From Spirochaetales bacterium (GTDB lineage: Bacteria; Spirochaetota; Spirochaetia; UBA9216): a DNA stretch of 52,317 nt. Positions 44,646 through 52,317 of the stretch are shown here, in pieces. The stretch lies in the NCBI GenBank assembly GCA_003245835.1, contig QKCC01000264.1:1-52317 (forward strand). Direction: 5' to 3'. The position numbers were made by a program, and so were the translations under genes. Under the pieces are notes generated by a model. That model had not been told where the DNA came from. It was given only the letters and a program-made list of their open reading frames with translations, and ran no database searches. Every line of letters begins with the position of its first letter. The stretch's first letter is position 1.

Positions 44646-46208
44646 TTAGTGATCCAGGGGTTCGAGGTCAGCCTGAAAAAGCAGGCTGCGTTCCGCCGGA
44701 TTAATTTTCAATACCCATTCCTGTTTTTTGTAACCGTCCGCAGTCATCCGGAAGTTATACACAGCACCTGAATAGAGGGCTGTCACCGTGACCGGTGTGA
44801 ACCTGCCGTCCTTATATACTTCAAGCAGGGCAGCTTCTGTGAGGTCCCAGCCCGTAAGTGCATCATGAACCTGCATGGTAACCTGCAGCAGTGCGGGTTC
44901 GGTGCCGTCTGCCGGGATTGCAAGCTCAAGCGTATGGGGATTTACTTTCCAGGAATCCAGGGTGAAAGATGTCCAGATTACCTTTGTTCCGTATGTTGTT
45001 TTAAGCCGGTAGCCTCCGGGCGCCAGCACCAGTGGCAGACTGCGTATCTGTCTGCCGCCGGGAATGAATATCAGCCCGGTTTCAATAGCGGGGTAGTCTC
45101 TGCCGTCGTCGAGGAAGAGCTGTGCTTGCGGCAGTCTGAAACGGTCCGATTCATCCGCGCCGACCGACAGCCTGATCTGCCCGTATTCAGCGGGAGAAAA
45201 GATTCTGTTGTGGATTCCTGTGAATTTCAGGCAGACGGTGCCTATAACTGCAGCAGCCGCCAGTATGGTTCCGATCGTTATAATTAAAGTCCGCAGACCG
45301 GTCTTTTTGGGGTGCAGCGGAGGAGGAGTGTCTTCCCTGAGCATCATGCACAGGCGTTCGCGCACCTCGTCCTCCCTGTACCTTCCGAGCCATTTCTCCA
45401 GTCTTCGTATTACGGTATTGATATCACGGCAGCGGGATTTTGGATTCGGTTTTATCAGCGAGTTGATGATACTTTGAAGCGCCGGTGATACAGCCGGGTT
45501 GACCCGCCTCGGTTTTTTGTAGCGGCCCTTTTGAATCAGCCGGATCGTTTCCGGGGTAAATCCGCCGGGGAAGGGTTTGAGCCCGGTCAGCATCTCGTAC
45601 ATCATTACCCCGAGCGAATAAAGGTCGGCACGATGGTCAACCGTGCGTGAGTTTTCAAACTGCTCGGGAGCCATGTAGGCAGGAGTTCCGAGGGTTGTTC
45701 CGTCGGTTGTAAGTGTGTCTTCGCCGGTTTCGGGGTCCCTCGTCGATGCTATACCGAAATCAGCAAGCTTGATGTCGCCCTTTTTTGAAATCAGAATATT
45801 CCCCGGCTTTATGTCCCGGTGAATGACACCCTTCGAATGGGCATATCGCAGCGCGATTGCCGTGTGAAGAGCTATCCATGCGGTTGTGCAGTTGTCCAGG
45901 TATCTCTGTTCGTCCAGAAGGTCTTTGACGGAGAGTCCGTCAATGTACTCCATTACAATATAGTGTGTGCGGCCCTGAACGAAGTGGTCCTGAACATCGA
46001 CAATATTGTCGTTGCGGAAGTCCATAAGTATCCGGGCTTCACGCTTGAACCTTTCAGTAATATTCGCGTTGCCTTTGAGGGTCAGCTTTTTAAGAATGAC
46101 CGGCCGTTTCAGGGTCGGATGGATTCCTCTGTAGACCTCGCCCATTCCTCCGGCTGCTATGAGTTCCTCGATAAGGTATTTATCTATTTTTTCAGGTATC
46201 TTTCCCAT
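44646..46208 (-). CDS. transmembrane serine/threonine protein kinase
   Basis: A 520-residue Hanks-type kinase (PknB-like). The kinase domain covers residues 11-275: glycine-rich loop AAGGMGEVY (18-26), invariant lysine K40 (VILKK), catalytic H130-R131-D132 IKPGN, D150-FG, and GTPAYMAPEQ in the activation loop. All catalytic residues are present, so it should be active. A transmembrane helix (307-327) follows a short linker. The C-terminal ~190 residues are extracytoplasmic and beta-rich, unlike PASTA repeats (LPLVLAPGGYRLKTTYG resembles PEGA-like domains). Genes for a metallophosphatase and two FHA proteins flank it in one operon, so a regulated phosphorylation circuit is likely. Confidence 0.95.
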   Translation of the reverse strand: MGKIPEKIDKYLIEELIAAGGMGEVYRGIHPTLKRPVILKKLTLKGNANITERFKREARILMDFRNDNIVDVQDHFVQGRTHYIVMEYIDGLSVKDLLDEQRYLDNCTTAWIALHTAIALRYAHSKGVIHRDIKPGNILISKKGDIKLADFGIASTRDPETGEDTLTTDGTTLGTPAYMAPEQFENSRTVDHRADLYSLGVMMYEMLTGLKPFPGGFTPETIRLIQKGRYKKPRRVNPAVSPALQSIINSLIKPNPKSRCRDINTVIRRLEKWLGRYREDEVRERLCMMLREDTPPPLHPKKTGLRTLIITIGTILAAAAVIGTVCLKFTGIHNRIFSPAEYGQIRLSVGADESDRFRLPQAQLFLDDGRDYPAIETGLIFIPGGRQIRSLPLVLAPGGYRLKTTYGTKVIWTSFTLDSWKVNPHTLELAIPADGTEPALLQVTMQVHDALTGWDLTEAALLEVYKDGRFTPVTVTALYSGAVYNFRMTADGYKKQEWVLKINPAERSLLFQADLEPLDH

Positions 46209-46217
46209 AATTCTTCC

Positions 46218-47252
46218 TTACTGAGTATCATCTTTTAAACAGACTATATCGCGTTCGGGGTTGAATATACTCATGTCGGTCACTGTTGTTATTACCCATT
46301 TATTGGGTGTGTTGACCTGAACATATCTTCCGTCCTGTCTGAAAGAATAATTCCCTGCTACCGGTCTGTGGCCGCCGAAAATTCTGCCGTACGAAGAATT
46401 TATTCCGAAGTTTGCAAGGGTGACGGCAGCGCTTCCTTCTTCGGCCCTGTTGTTGTCTATCCAGGTGAGGTTGTAAATCACATCCGGATTTTCATAGGCA
46501 TTGATGACCTCATCAAGGCTGACTGCACGGCCGGGTTCACAGTGTGTGATTAGAAAGTCGGGCCCTTGCGCCATCAGCGGCAGGGCTTTTTCCCAGCGGT
46601 AGATCAGGTTGAAGATCTCATCGCCTAAAAAGTTTTCGACCCAAAGTTTAACCATTTCACCTTCGAATGCAAACTTGCGGAAGGGGTAGTTGCCTTCGCC
46701 CTGTTCATTAGCGATGTTCTCGTGGTTCCCTTTCAAAAAATGAAACTGTTCAGGAAAGGCTGTTTTTACGGCGGCAATCATTTCAAGCAGCCCGAGGTTC
46801 TCTTTCATTTCGCGGTCCATATGCCTGTGATGTTTGTAGCCTGAGAGCCATTCGTCTTCGGCCTGCTTCCAGCGTTTTCTACCCCGGGCTTCCGAGTGAA
46901 AGGCATCGCCGACACAGATTACCTGGGCAATGCCGTCAGCCATGTCGTCAATGACCGGCCGGCCTGAAAAACCGGGCCAGGTAATAACCGCTCTGAAGAA
47001 ATCCATCCTCGCGTGCAGGTCCGGAATTATAATAAAGTATCCGCCTGGTTTGAGTCTTACCAGGCCCCCGGCAGTCCCTTTCCTGTTTATTGGTCTGAGT
47101 TCAGGATTCTCGCTGCGGAGGGTCATGATTCCGTCCGACAGTTTCTGCTTCAGCACATCGCCGGCAGGATAGTCCCCGCGCCTCAGTATGCTGTCGAGAA
47201 CTGCGGGGATTTCAATCCTGTTTCGGCTGTTTTGTTCCAAGCTCTGCCTCAA
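46218..47252 (-). CDS. PPP/calcineurin-like metallophosphatase
   Basis: A 344-residue protein with the calcineurin-like two-metal fold: D78-x-H80 (PDLHAR), G115-D116 (VGDAFHSE), GNHE (175-178), H in LITHCEPGR and H in FGGHRPVAG. Relative to PPP phosphatases, GDxHG has become PDLHA and the GDxxDRG motif reads GDAFHSE, so a metal ligand is altered. Activity or substrate is therefore uncertain. Its placement next to a kinase and FHA genes suggests it reverses kinase phosphorylation. The TTG start overlaps the upstream stop by 4 nt (TTGA). The first ~70 residues are a helical extension without match. Confidence 0.85.
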   Translation of the reverse strand: MRQSLEQNSRNRIEIPAVLDSILRRGDYPAGDVLKQKLSDGIMTLRSENPELRPINRKGTAGGLVRLKPGGYFIIIPDLHARMDFFRAVITWPGFSGRPVIDDMADGIAQVICVGDAFHSEARGRKRWKQAEDEWLSGYKHHRHMDREMKENLGLLEMIAAVKTAFPEQFHFLKGNHENIANEQGEGNYPFRKFAFEGEMVKLWVENFLGDEIFNLIYRWEKALPLMAQGPDFLITHCEPGRAVSLDEVINAYENPDVIYNLTWIDNNRAEEGSAAVTLANFGINSSYGRIFGGHRPVAGNYSFRQDGRYVQVNTPNKWVITTVTDMSIFNPERDIVCLKDDTQ

Positions 47253-47782
47253 AATCCCTGAATCGTGGTCTTGTTTATTGAGGCAAAATCTTCGGCAAGA
47301 AGCAGGGTCACTTCATCAAGCAAGCCTGCTTCTTCTTCAGGAGCCAGTTCTTCTTTGAATACTGCAATTGCGTAAGCGGGACTGCTCTTCAGGATCGGTC
47401 CTTTGCTGAACTCAACAGGTTTGCCCTTAACTATGCTGTTGCCGAGGACGGAGTTCCTTTCCGCTGCTGATTCGGGAACGTCGTTTCTGAGTCCGATGCT
47501 GAAATATTCTACATCCCTGAAATCATCCAGTTCGGGACCGATGTTTAAAAGCGACCCGGAGTAGGTCATGATCAATGCACCGCGGGCATCGTCCGCGTTG
47601 AGTTCGTCAACCTCTTCCATGTCGCGCTGTTTTGTCTGCTCGAAGAAGGACTGCTGTTTTTCAAGCCATCCGCCGGAAAGCAGTTCGAGTGATTCGTCGT
47701 TGTCTTCAAGCGACGCGGTCTTAACAAGGTTCTTAATATGTGCCTGCACTTCCGGTGCAAGACTGTCAAAGTTTTCTTTCAT
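47249..47782 (-). CDS. small paralogue of the HU-fusion protein (no DNA-binding domain)
   Basis: A 177-residue cytoplasmic protein, first gene of the signalling operon. It matches the N-terminal part of the divergent protein at 47930-48826. DDARGALIMTYSGSLLNIGP aligns with KDSRGMMVLSYSGSILCIGP, LRNDVPESAAERNSVL with LRTEVPDIIMEKTAVL, and ILKSSPAYAIAVFKEELAPEE with VSATSPAYLLAVCPEGLNEDE. I know no family for this domain. The N-terminus is helical (FDSLAPEVQAHIKNLVK). It has a GGAG ribosome binding site and is translationally linked to the phosphatase. Presumably it forms a complex with the DNA-binding paralogue or the phosphatase; this is inference. Confidence 0.8.
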   Translation of the reverse strand: MKENFDSLAPEVQAHIKNLVKTASLEDNDESLELLSGGWLEKQQSFFEQTKQRDMEEVDELNADDARGALIMTYSGSLLNIGPELDDFRDVEYFSIGLRNDVPESAAERNSVLGNSIVKGKPVEFSKGPILKSSPAYAIAVFKEELAPEEEAGLLDEVTLLLAEDFASINKTTIQGF

Positions 47783-47929
47783 TATTTTACTCCAAAAATA
47801 AATTTCAAAGCAGCTGCGAAGATAATCCTATACCCATTTTCCATAAAAAACCATTTTTTTCGGAAAAATTTGAAAAAATTGTTGTGCTCTGGCCGAATTT
47901 GCTCTATTTTTAATATATGGGAGGCTGAA

Positions 47930-48826
47930 ATGGCTGACGAGAAAGCATTTTCAAAGCTGCCTGCGGCGATTCAGAAGCATCTTACGGGGCTTGCAGCGGA
48001 ACAGGATCGGCATAAAGATCCGGATTACATTAAGACCCTGACTGAGGTCTGGTACAGAAAAGAAGAGCTGTTCAGGCAGCAGGTGAAGGCCGTCAGGCTC
48101 GAGCTTGTTGATTCTGTTTCGGCAAAAGACTCGAGGGGAATGATGGTTCTAAGTTATTCCGGTTCGATTCTGTGCATTGGTCCGGTATTCCCCACAAGCA
48201 CCAATATCAACTTCAGCAGGTGGATCGAGTATTCGAGTATCAAACTCAGAACCGAGGTCCCCGATATAATTATGGAAAAAACGGCGGTGCTGAAGTCTGA
48301 CGTAACCGTCGGGCAGCCTGTCCGTTTGGGTGATTCGCGCGTTTCCGCCACGAGTCCGGCATACCTGCTGGCCGTATGCCCGGAGGGGCTGAATGAGGAT
48401 GAGCAGGACAAGCGGATTCGTGAAAGTGCCGTTTTTATAACTGCCGGTTTCATGAAGTTCAACCAGACCCTGCAGATTGACAGTAAGTCGGTTCCCGACC
48501 AGTTTACGATGAAATCCATGGTGCGGTTTCTTGCAAAAAAGCACGGGCTGACCGGTCAGGAAGCACGGCTGATAATAGACGATTTTATGACTCTGATTGA
48601 AACAGGTATGCTGATGGGCGAGTCCGTCCCGTTCGGCCGTCTTGGGCGCTTTTCAATAAAAACCCGTGAGGCTCAAAAGCCGCGGGTGGTAAGGCATCCC
48701 GGAACCGGTGAAGAAATGACGGTGAAGGCCAAGCCTTCCAGGGGGGTTCCTAAAATATCCTTCTCGAACTACCTGAAAGAACGGGCCGAGGGAATTGTTC
48801 CGGACATCGATACAGATTCGGATTAA
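47930..48826 (+). CDS. novel-domain protein fused to an HU/IHF-type DNA-binding domain
   Basis: A 298-residue protein. The ATG at 47930 follows GGGAGG; an upstream frame is not translated by any credible start. Residues 1-185 are the unknown domain shared with the divergent paralogue. Residues about 190-286 are an HU/IHF fold: FTMKSMVRFLAKKHGLTGQEARLIIDDFMTLIETGMLMGE, VPFGRLGRFSIKTREAQKP and the arm motif RHPGTGEEMTVKAKPSRGVPKIS. P257 at the arm tip is the residue that intercalates into DNA in HU. The C-terminus is acidic (DIDTDSD). The 147-bp gap to the paralogue probably holds both promoters. Domain fusion of this type is rare; HU proteins are normally 90 residues. Role: possibly a nucleoid-associated effector. 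Confidence 0.85.
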   Translation: MADEKAFSKLPAAIQKHLTGLAAEQDRHKDPDYIKTLTEVWYRKEELFRQQVKAVRLELVDSVSAKDSRGMMVLSYSGSILCIGPVFPTSTNINFSRWIEYSSIKLRTEVPDIIMEKTAVLKSDVTVGQPVRLGDSRVSATSPAYLLAVCPEGLNEDEQDKRIRESAVFITAGFMKFNQTLQIDSKSVPDQFTMKSMVRFLAKKHGLTGQEARLIIDDFMTLIETGMLMGESVPFGRLGRFSIKTREAQKPRVVRHPGTGEEMTVKAKPSRGVPKISFSNYLKERAEGIVPDIDTDSD

Positions 48827-49404
48827 ATACAGCTTAGTGTATCGAGGTCTCCGGGACGGTTGATGTTGAAAAAGATGTTTTCATCCTGAAAATCAATTAC
48901 AGCGGGACTGATTTTTTTTAAAAGGCTGAAGATTCCCGTATTACCATTTGTGGTGCATTCTTCGATCTCACTGACAAGATTTGCACAGTAAAACCCGTGA
49001 AAGGGTTCGATAAACCCGTTTCTTCCTGCGACAGCGGCAGTCGGATTTTCCGAATCAATTTTCATTCGCATCAGGTTAATCAGCTCTTCTGATATAAAGG
49101 GCATATCGCATGCGGTCACGAAAACATATTCCGAAGAAGCTGCAAGCAGGCCGGCATGGAGTCCCCCAATGGGGCCCGCCCCGCTTAATACATCGGTGCA
49201 TACCGGAATGTTGAAGTCAGCATAATCTGGTGGTCTGTTTGCCGAGATGATGATCTCAGTGAACTGGTTCTGCAGCTGCGAAATTATGAATCCAAGCAGG
49301 CTGGTTCCGTTGAACGGGATCAGCGCCTTATTGCTTCCGAAGCGGCTGCTTTTGCCCCCGGCAAGAATCAATGCTGACGAGGTCCGTTTTTCGATGGAAT
49401 CCAT
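48823..49404 (-). CDS. mobA: molybdenum cofactor guanylyltransferase
   Basis: Transfers GMP from GTP to molybdopterin to give the guanine dinucleotide cofactor. The 193-residue protein (ATG at 49404 chosen; a longer in-frame start covers the DUF445 end) has the nucleotide signature ALILAGGKSSRFGSNKAL, then GAGPIGGLHAGL, VTACDMPFISEELI and FINRPGDL-like NINRPGDLDTL at the end, all as in MobA. It lies 20 nt after a DUF445 gene, likely co-transcribed. Other molybdopterin genes are not in this window. It ends on a 4-bp overlap with the HU-fusion gene on the other strand. Confidence 0.9.
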   Translation of the reverse strand: MDSIEKRTSSALILAGGKSSRFGSNKALIPFNGTSLLGFIISQLQNQFTEIIISANRPPDYADFNIPVCTDVLSGAGPIGGLHAGLLAASSEYVFVTACDMPFISEELINLMRMKIDSENPTAAVAGRNGFIEPFHGFYCANLVSEIEECTTNGNTGIFSLLKKISPAVIDFQDENIFFNINRPGDLDTLSCI

Positions 49405-49424
49405 ACAAATTACAGCGTCTATAA

Positions 49425-50150
49425 TCAGCTTACGAAGCTCATCGCAAGCCCGATAGCACCGCCGAAGACGCCGCCCCATACAACGAGCCAGCCGAGATGC
49501 TGTCGAATCATCTGCTGTACAATCTCTTTAACCATTACAGGGGTAAGCTCATCAAGCCTGGCCTGAACTATCTCGGTTACCTTTTTCATTACAATTGCAC
49601 TGATGTCGAGGCTGCCTGATGCAGCAATCGTGCTGAAGAAGTCTGGGGAAGTGATTTCGATAAGAATGTATTCGCGAATCCTGATTTTAAAAGGATCCCT
49701 GTAGCGTTCGAACATTCCGTCTCCGCCGAACATTCCGAGCATGGCTCCGAGTTTGCTCGAAAGGATCTCGGTCTTCACTGTGTCGTAAATCCTGTCGTAA
49801 TCAAGCCTGTCTACTGCCTTCTCAAAATCGAAAGATTCAAGAAGAAGCGACTGGCCTTCGGCAAAGTACCTGTCGAGGTTTTCTTTTGTAAAGAACTGGT
49901 CCATCACCATTCCGCGTATCCAGCCCTTAATCTCTTCAAAGTGGGCGGGAATCACACCGGAACCGTACAGGCCCGGGACTTTTTCGAAAAGCATGTAGAC
50001 AGCCAGCCAGTTTGTAACGGCTCCCGAGAGCGCAAAGTAGCCTATTGTTTTAACGTGTGTTCCGATAACAGGGTTCAGATAGTATGAGATCAGGTAACCG
50101 GCAGCAATAATCACCGCTGCGGTAAGATTTGTAACCTGGCTTTTATTCAT
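49425..50150 (-). CDS. DUF445-family membrane protein
   Basis: A 241-residue protein with an N-terminal hydrophobic pair (about 7-60), including the DUF445 signature ALSGAVTNWLAVYMLFEKVP and GVIPAHFEEIK, and a C-terminal membrane segment (WLVVWGGVFGGAIGLAMSF). The middle is charged and helical (FTKENLDRYF, VMKKVTEIVQARLDELTP). The family has no settled function; in some bacteria it is linked with the cell envelope. Weak ribosome binding site GAAGAGA. mobA follows 20 nt later. Confidence 0.8.
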   Translation of the reverse strand: MNKSQVTNLTAAVIIAAGYLISYYLNPVIGTHVKTIGYFALSGAVTNWLAVYMLFEKVPGLYGSGVIPAHFEEIKGWIRGMVMDQFFTKENLDRYFAEGQSLLLESFDFEKAVDRLDYDRIYDTVKTEILSSKLGAMLGMFGGDGMFERYRDPFKIRIREYILIEITSPDFFSTIAASGSLDISAIVMKKVTEIVQARLDELTPVMVKEIVQQMIRQHLGWLVVWGGVFGGAIGLAMSFVS

Positions 50151-50285
50151 AATTTCTCTTCAATTACTCCATAAAAAACAAATGTTTGAATTTTGTATAA
50201 TTTATCAGTAGAATATACCTACGCTTTATCGAATTGACAAGTGAGCGGTATCCATTTTTGGATGAACCTGAATCTGGAGTTTTGT

Positions 50286-51809
50286 ATGAAAGAGAGCCTT
50301 GTAAACCTTAAAAAAACAGCGCGGACTTTGTATCTGCTTGAACACACCCAGGCCACCATTTCATGGGACCAGGAAACCTATATGCCCGAAGCCGGAAATG
50401 AGGAGCGTTCCGAACAGCTTGCCCTGCTCGAGGGAATAATTCACCAGAAGCTGACATCGCCCGAAACAGGCAGGCTGCTGGCAGCCCTCGGCGCCGATGA
50501 TGAAAAACCCGAAGGAAAGGGTGATTTTCCTGATGAAGACAAGGCGCTGATACGTGAAATGTTCCGGAGTTACCGGCGTGCATCGAGGCTTCCGGAGTCG
50601 CTCGTTACGGAAATGGCCAGGCAGACAGGGCTTGCGCATACAGCGTGGGTTAATGCCAGAAAGAAGGCTGATTTTTCTCTTTTTGAAGAAAATCTTTCCA
50701 GAATAATTGAACTCAACCGTGAAAAGGCTGAAAAAATAGGGTATAAGGAGCATCCATACGATGCACTTCTTGACGGATATGAACCCTGGATGACGGCCTC
50801 TCAGGTCGAAACTGTATTCGGTCCTCTCGGTGAAAAGCTTTCAGACCTTGTCGCAAGAATCAAGGCAGCCGGGCAGCCGGATGTATCGTTTATAGAAAAG
50901 AACTACCCGATTGATCTGCAGGACAGCTTCGGACGTTCAGTCATTAAAGAGATCGGGTTCCCTTCTGACAGGGGGCGGCTGGACCTGGCCGCTCACCCGT
51001 TTACCACTACGCTCGGGGTTAACGATGTCCGGATAACCACCCGATATCATGAGAATCTCGTACTCTCCGGACTGTTCAGCAATATTCATGAGTGCGGGCA
51101 CGCCCTCTATGAACTGGGAGTCGGTAAGAATATTCAGGGCAACATCCTTGCATCGGGTGTATCGCTCGGCATTCATGAATCCCAGTCCAGGTTCTGGGAG
51201 AACATGATTGGCCGCTCAATGCCGTTCTGGGAGCGGTACTACCCGGAATTTCAGAAACTATTCAGCAAACAGACCGAAGGAGTGAGCCTCGACAGCTTTT
51301 ACAAGGCTGTAAACCAGGTCGTTCCTTCGTTTATCAGGGTCGAGGCCGACGAGGTTACATACGGACTTCACATTATCCTGCGGTTTGAACTTGAAAAAGC
51401 GCTGCTTTCCGGCGAGCTGGAGGTTTCTTCGCTGCCGGGTGAATGGAACAGGCGGACAAAGGAGCTTCTCGGTATCGTTCCGAAAGATGATGCTGAAGGT
51501 GTTCTGCAGGATGTGCACTGGTCGGCCGGTCTGATCGGGTATTTTCCAACCTATTCTCTGGGAAATCTTTATGCCGCCCAGTTTATGAACAGCATGAAAT
51601 CAGATATTCCGGATTTCGATTCGGCTATAAGGGACGGCCGGTTTGATAAAATTCTTGACTGGCTGCGCGGCAATATCCACCAATACGGCATGATCTACCC
51701 TGCGGACGAGCTCTGCAGAAGGGTTACCGGAGAGAACCTTAACCCGGAATATTTCATCGATTACCTCGAGAGCAAGTATGACGGAGTATATGGCCTGCGG
51801 GGGAATTGA
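50286..51809 (+). CDS. M32 carboxypeptidase (Taq family)
   Basis: Zinc carboxypeptidase. The ATG at 50286 is chosen because CTGGAG precedes it by 8 nt; a GTG at 50241 would add 15 residues with no support. In the 507-residue protein the zinc motif is H268-E-C-G-H272 (NIHECGHALYELG), with the downstream glutamate E298 in the M32 motif HESQSRFWEN. The family-typical start ISWDQETYMP and the late LGNLYAAQFMN are also present. It removes C-terminal residues from peptides and acts in the cytoplasm. A TATAAT (50196-50201) upstream is the probable -10 box. Its end overlaps the following membrane gene by 20 nt. Confidence 0.95.
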   Translation: MKESLVNLKKTARTLYLLEHTQATISWDQETYMPEAGNEERSEQLALLEGIIHQKLTSPETGRLLAALGADDEKPEGKGDFPDEDKALIREMFRSYRRASRLPESLVTEMARQTGLAHTAWVNARKKADFSLFEENLSRIIELNREKAEKIGYKEHPYDALLDGYEPWMTASQVETVFGPLGEKLSDLVARIKAAGQPDVSFIEKNYPIDLQDSFGRSVIKEIGFPSDRGRLDLAAHPFTTTLGVNDVRITTRYHENLVLSGLFSNIHECGHALYELGVGKNIQGNILASGVSLGIHESQSRFWENMIGRSMPFWERYYPEFQKLFSKQTEGVSLDSFYKAVNQVVPSFIRVEADEVTYGLHIILRFELEKALLSGELEVSSLPGEWNRRTKELLGIVPKDDAEGVLQDVHWSAGLIGYFPTYSLGNLYAAQFMNSMKSDIPDFDSAIRDGRFDKILDWLRGNIHQYGMIYPADELCRRVTGENLNPEYFIDYLESKYDGVYGLRGN

Positions 51810-52317
51810 TCCAGGAAACAGCTTCCTCTGGCTTACTCTCGGGGGGATCTTTTTCGGCGGCGGGTTTAGTTTCATTCTGAACCTCAGAAGCCGCCGCAGA
51901 CCGGCGGTCTTTATCACCATGCTCAGCGCGGCGGTTCTTTTTATGCTTGCCGCTTTTTATACTGCCGGGTTCAGCCTCGAAAAAGTGAGGATAATGCTCG
52001 TCTGGTCCGCAGTCTTTGCGGCTGCCGGGTATGCCGGCTTCTTTTTCTGGAAATCCATTGGAATCCCTCTTGTATTCGCTCTGGCAGTCATCATAGTTCT
52101 GGTGTGGTCGGCATTGTTAGACTGGCGGTGTGTTGTCCCGGGCCGGGAAATCTGCAGTCTGACCGTGCTGTCCGAGGGTGATGATTATATCCGTATCCAG
52201 TATAAAACTCCCGGGGGTGCAGCCGAGCTTGCAGACGCTGCCGAACAGTCAGCCTATCCGGTACTGACGGTAATTCATCTGCCCGATTATTTTTTTCTTG
52301 CCAAATCAGGTGAGATC
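51790..52317 (+). CDS. membrane protein, unknown (5' part)
   Basis: A frame open from an ATG at 51790 to the end of the window (176 residues, no stop). It has a good ribosome binding site (GACGGAG) inside the end of the carboxypeptidase gene and a 20-nt overlap with it, so the two genes are coupled. At least four hydrophobic segments are visible (FLWLTLGGIFFGGGFSFIL, FITMLSAAVLFMLAAFY, VWSAVFAAAGYAGFFFW, IPLVFALAVIIVLVWSALL), then a hydrophilic part with LPDYFFLAKSG at the edge. No family recognised; the C-terminal half lies beyond the window. Confidence 0.75.
   Translation, partial: MACGGIDPGNSFLWLTLGGIFFGGGFSFILNLRSRRRPAVFITMLSAAVLFMLAAFYTAGFSLEKVRIMLVWSAVFAAAGYAGFFFWKSIGIPLVFALAVIIVLVWSALLDWRCVVPGREICSLTVLSEGDDYIRIQYKTPGGAAELADAAEQSAYPVLTVIHLPDYFFLAKSGEI

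Noticed and set aside
47738-47929. Upstream extension of the HU-fusion protein by 64 residues
   Set aside because: It overlaps the divergent gene and has no ribosome binding site, whereas GGGAGG precedes the ATG at 47930.

Overview
The window looks like chromosomal DNA of a free-living or host-associated spirochaete (Spirochaetales/Treponema-like). This is inferred, not proven. The reasons are a TRAP transporter operon in the tatT-tatP-tatQM order known from Treponema pallidum, loose spirochaetal lipoboxes (VSC, STC, TGC), a groL without an adjacent groES, very long Ig-repeat surface proteins, and serine/threonine kinase and FHA proteins beside ordinary housekeeping genes. There are no rRNA or tRNA genes, no insertion sequences, no phage genes and no CRISPR array.

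Layout. Positions 1-369 hold the end of a DUF1295-type membrane protein. Positions 359-4257 (minus strand) hold the three-gene TRAP uptake operon tatT-tatP-tatQM. Positions 4379-15106 are housekeeping genes: pepT, a FecR-domain exported protein, alr, mnmA-birA, a small lipoprotein, an unknown protein, groL with three hairpins after it, a small unknown protein and a Gfo/Idh/MocA oxidoreductase. Positions 15111-17846 (minus) encode a threonine aldolase and a dCache/HisKA_2 sensor kinase. Divergent from the kinase, at 17899-19005, is a lipoprotein of the amino-acid-binding type that may be its ligand-sensing partner. At 19203-19529 there is a complete T-box riboswitch with specifier codon ACC (Thr), controlling thrS (19582-21330).

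Positions 21636-40417 carry two very large plus-strand genes. One encodes a 1591-residue exported Ig-repeat protein ending in a predicted outer-membrane beta-barrel with a terminal Phe. The other encodes a 4634-residue lipoprotein of Ig-like repeats, including a 1.08 kb unit repeated nearly three times, followed by an IPT/TIG domain and a propeller-like C-terminus. They probably form one cell-surface system. Between thrS and these genes lies an unexplained structured element that may be a small RNA of about 180 nt.

Positions 42390-48826 hold the most unusual set. A tight minus-strand operon encodes a small unknown protein, a PPP-like metallophosphatase, a transmembrane Ser/Thr kinase, a membrane FHA protein and a VWA-FHA protein. 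Divergent from it is a paralogue of the first protein fused to an HU/IHF-type DNA-binding domain. This looks like an undescribed phospho-signalling module linking the envelope to the nucleoid. The window ends with mobA, a DUF445 protein, an M32 carboxypeptidase and the start of a membrane protein.

Several genes (alr, the solute-binding protein at 40464-41579, mnmA) have a promoter -10 box exactly 7 nt before the ATG and no Shine-Dalgarno sequence, which suggests leaderless mRNAs.
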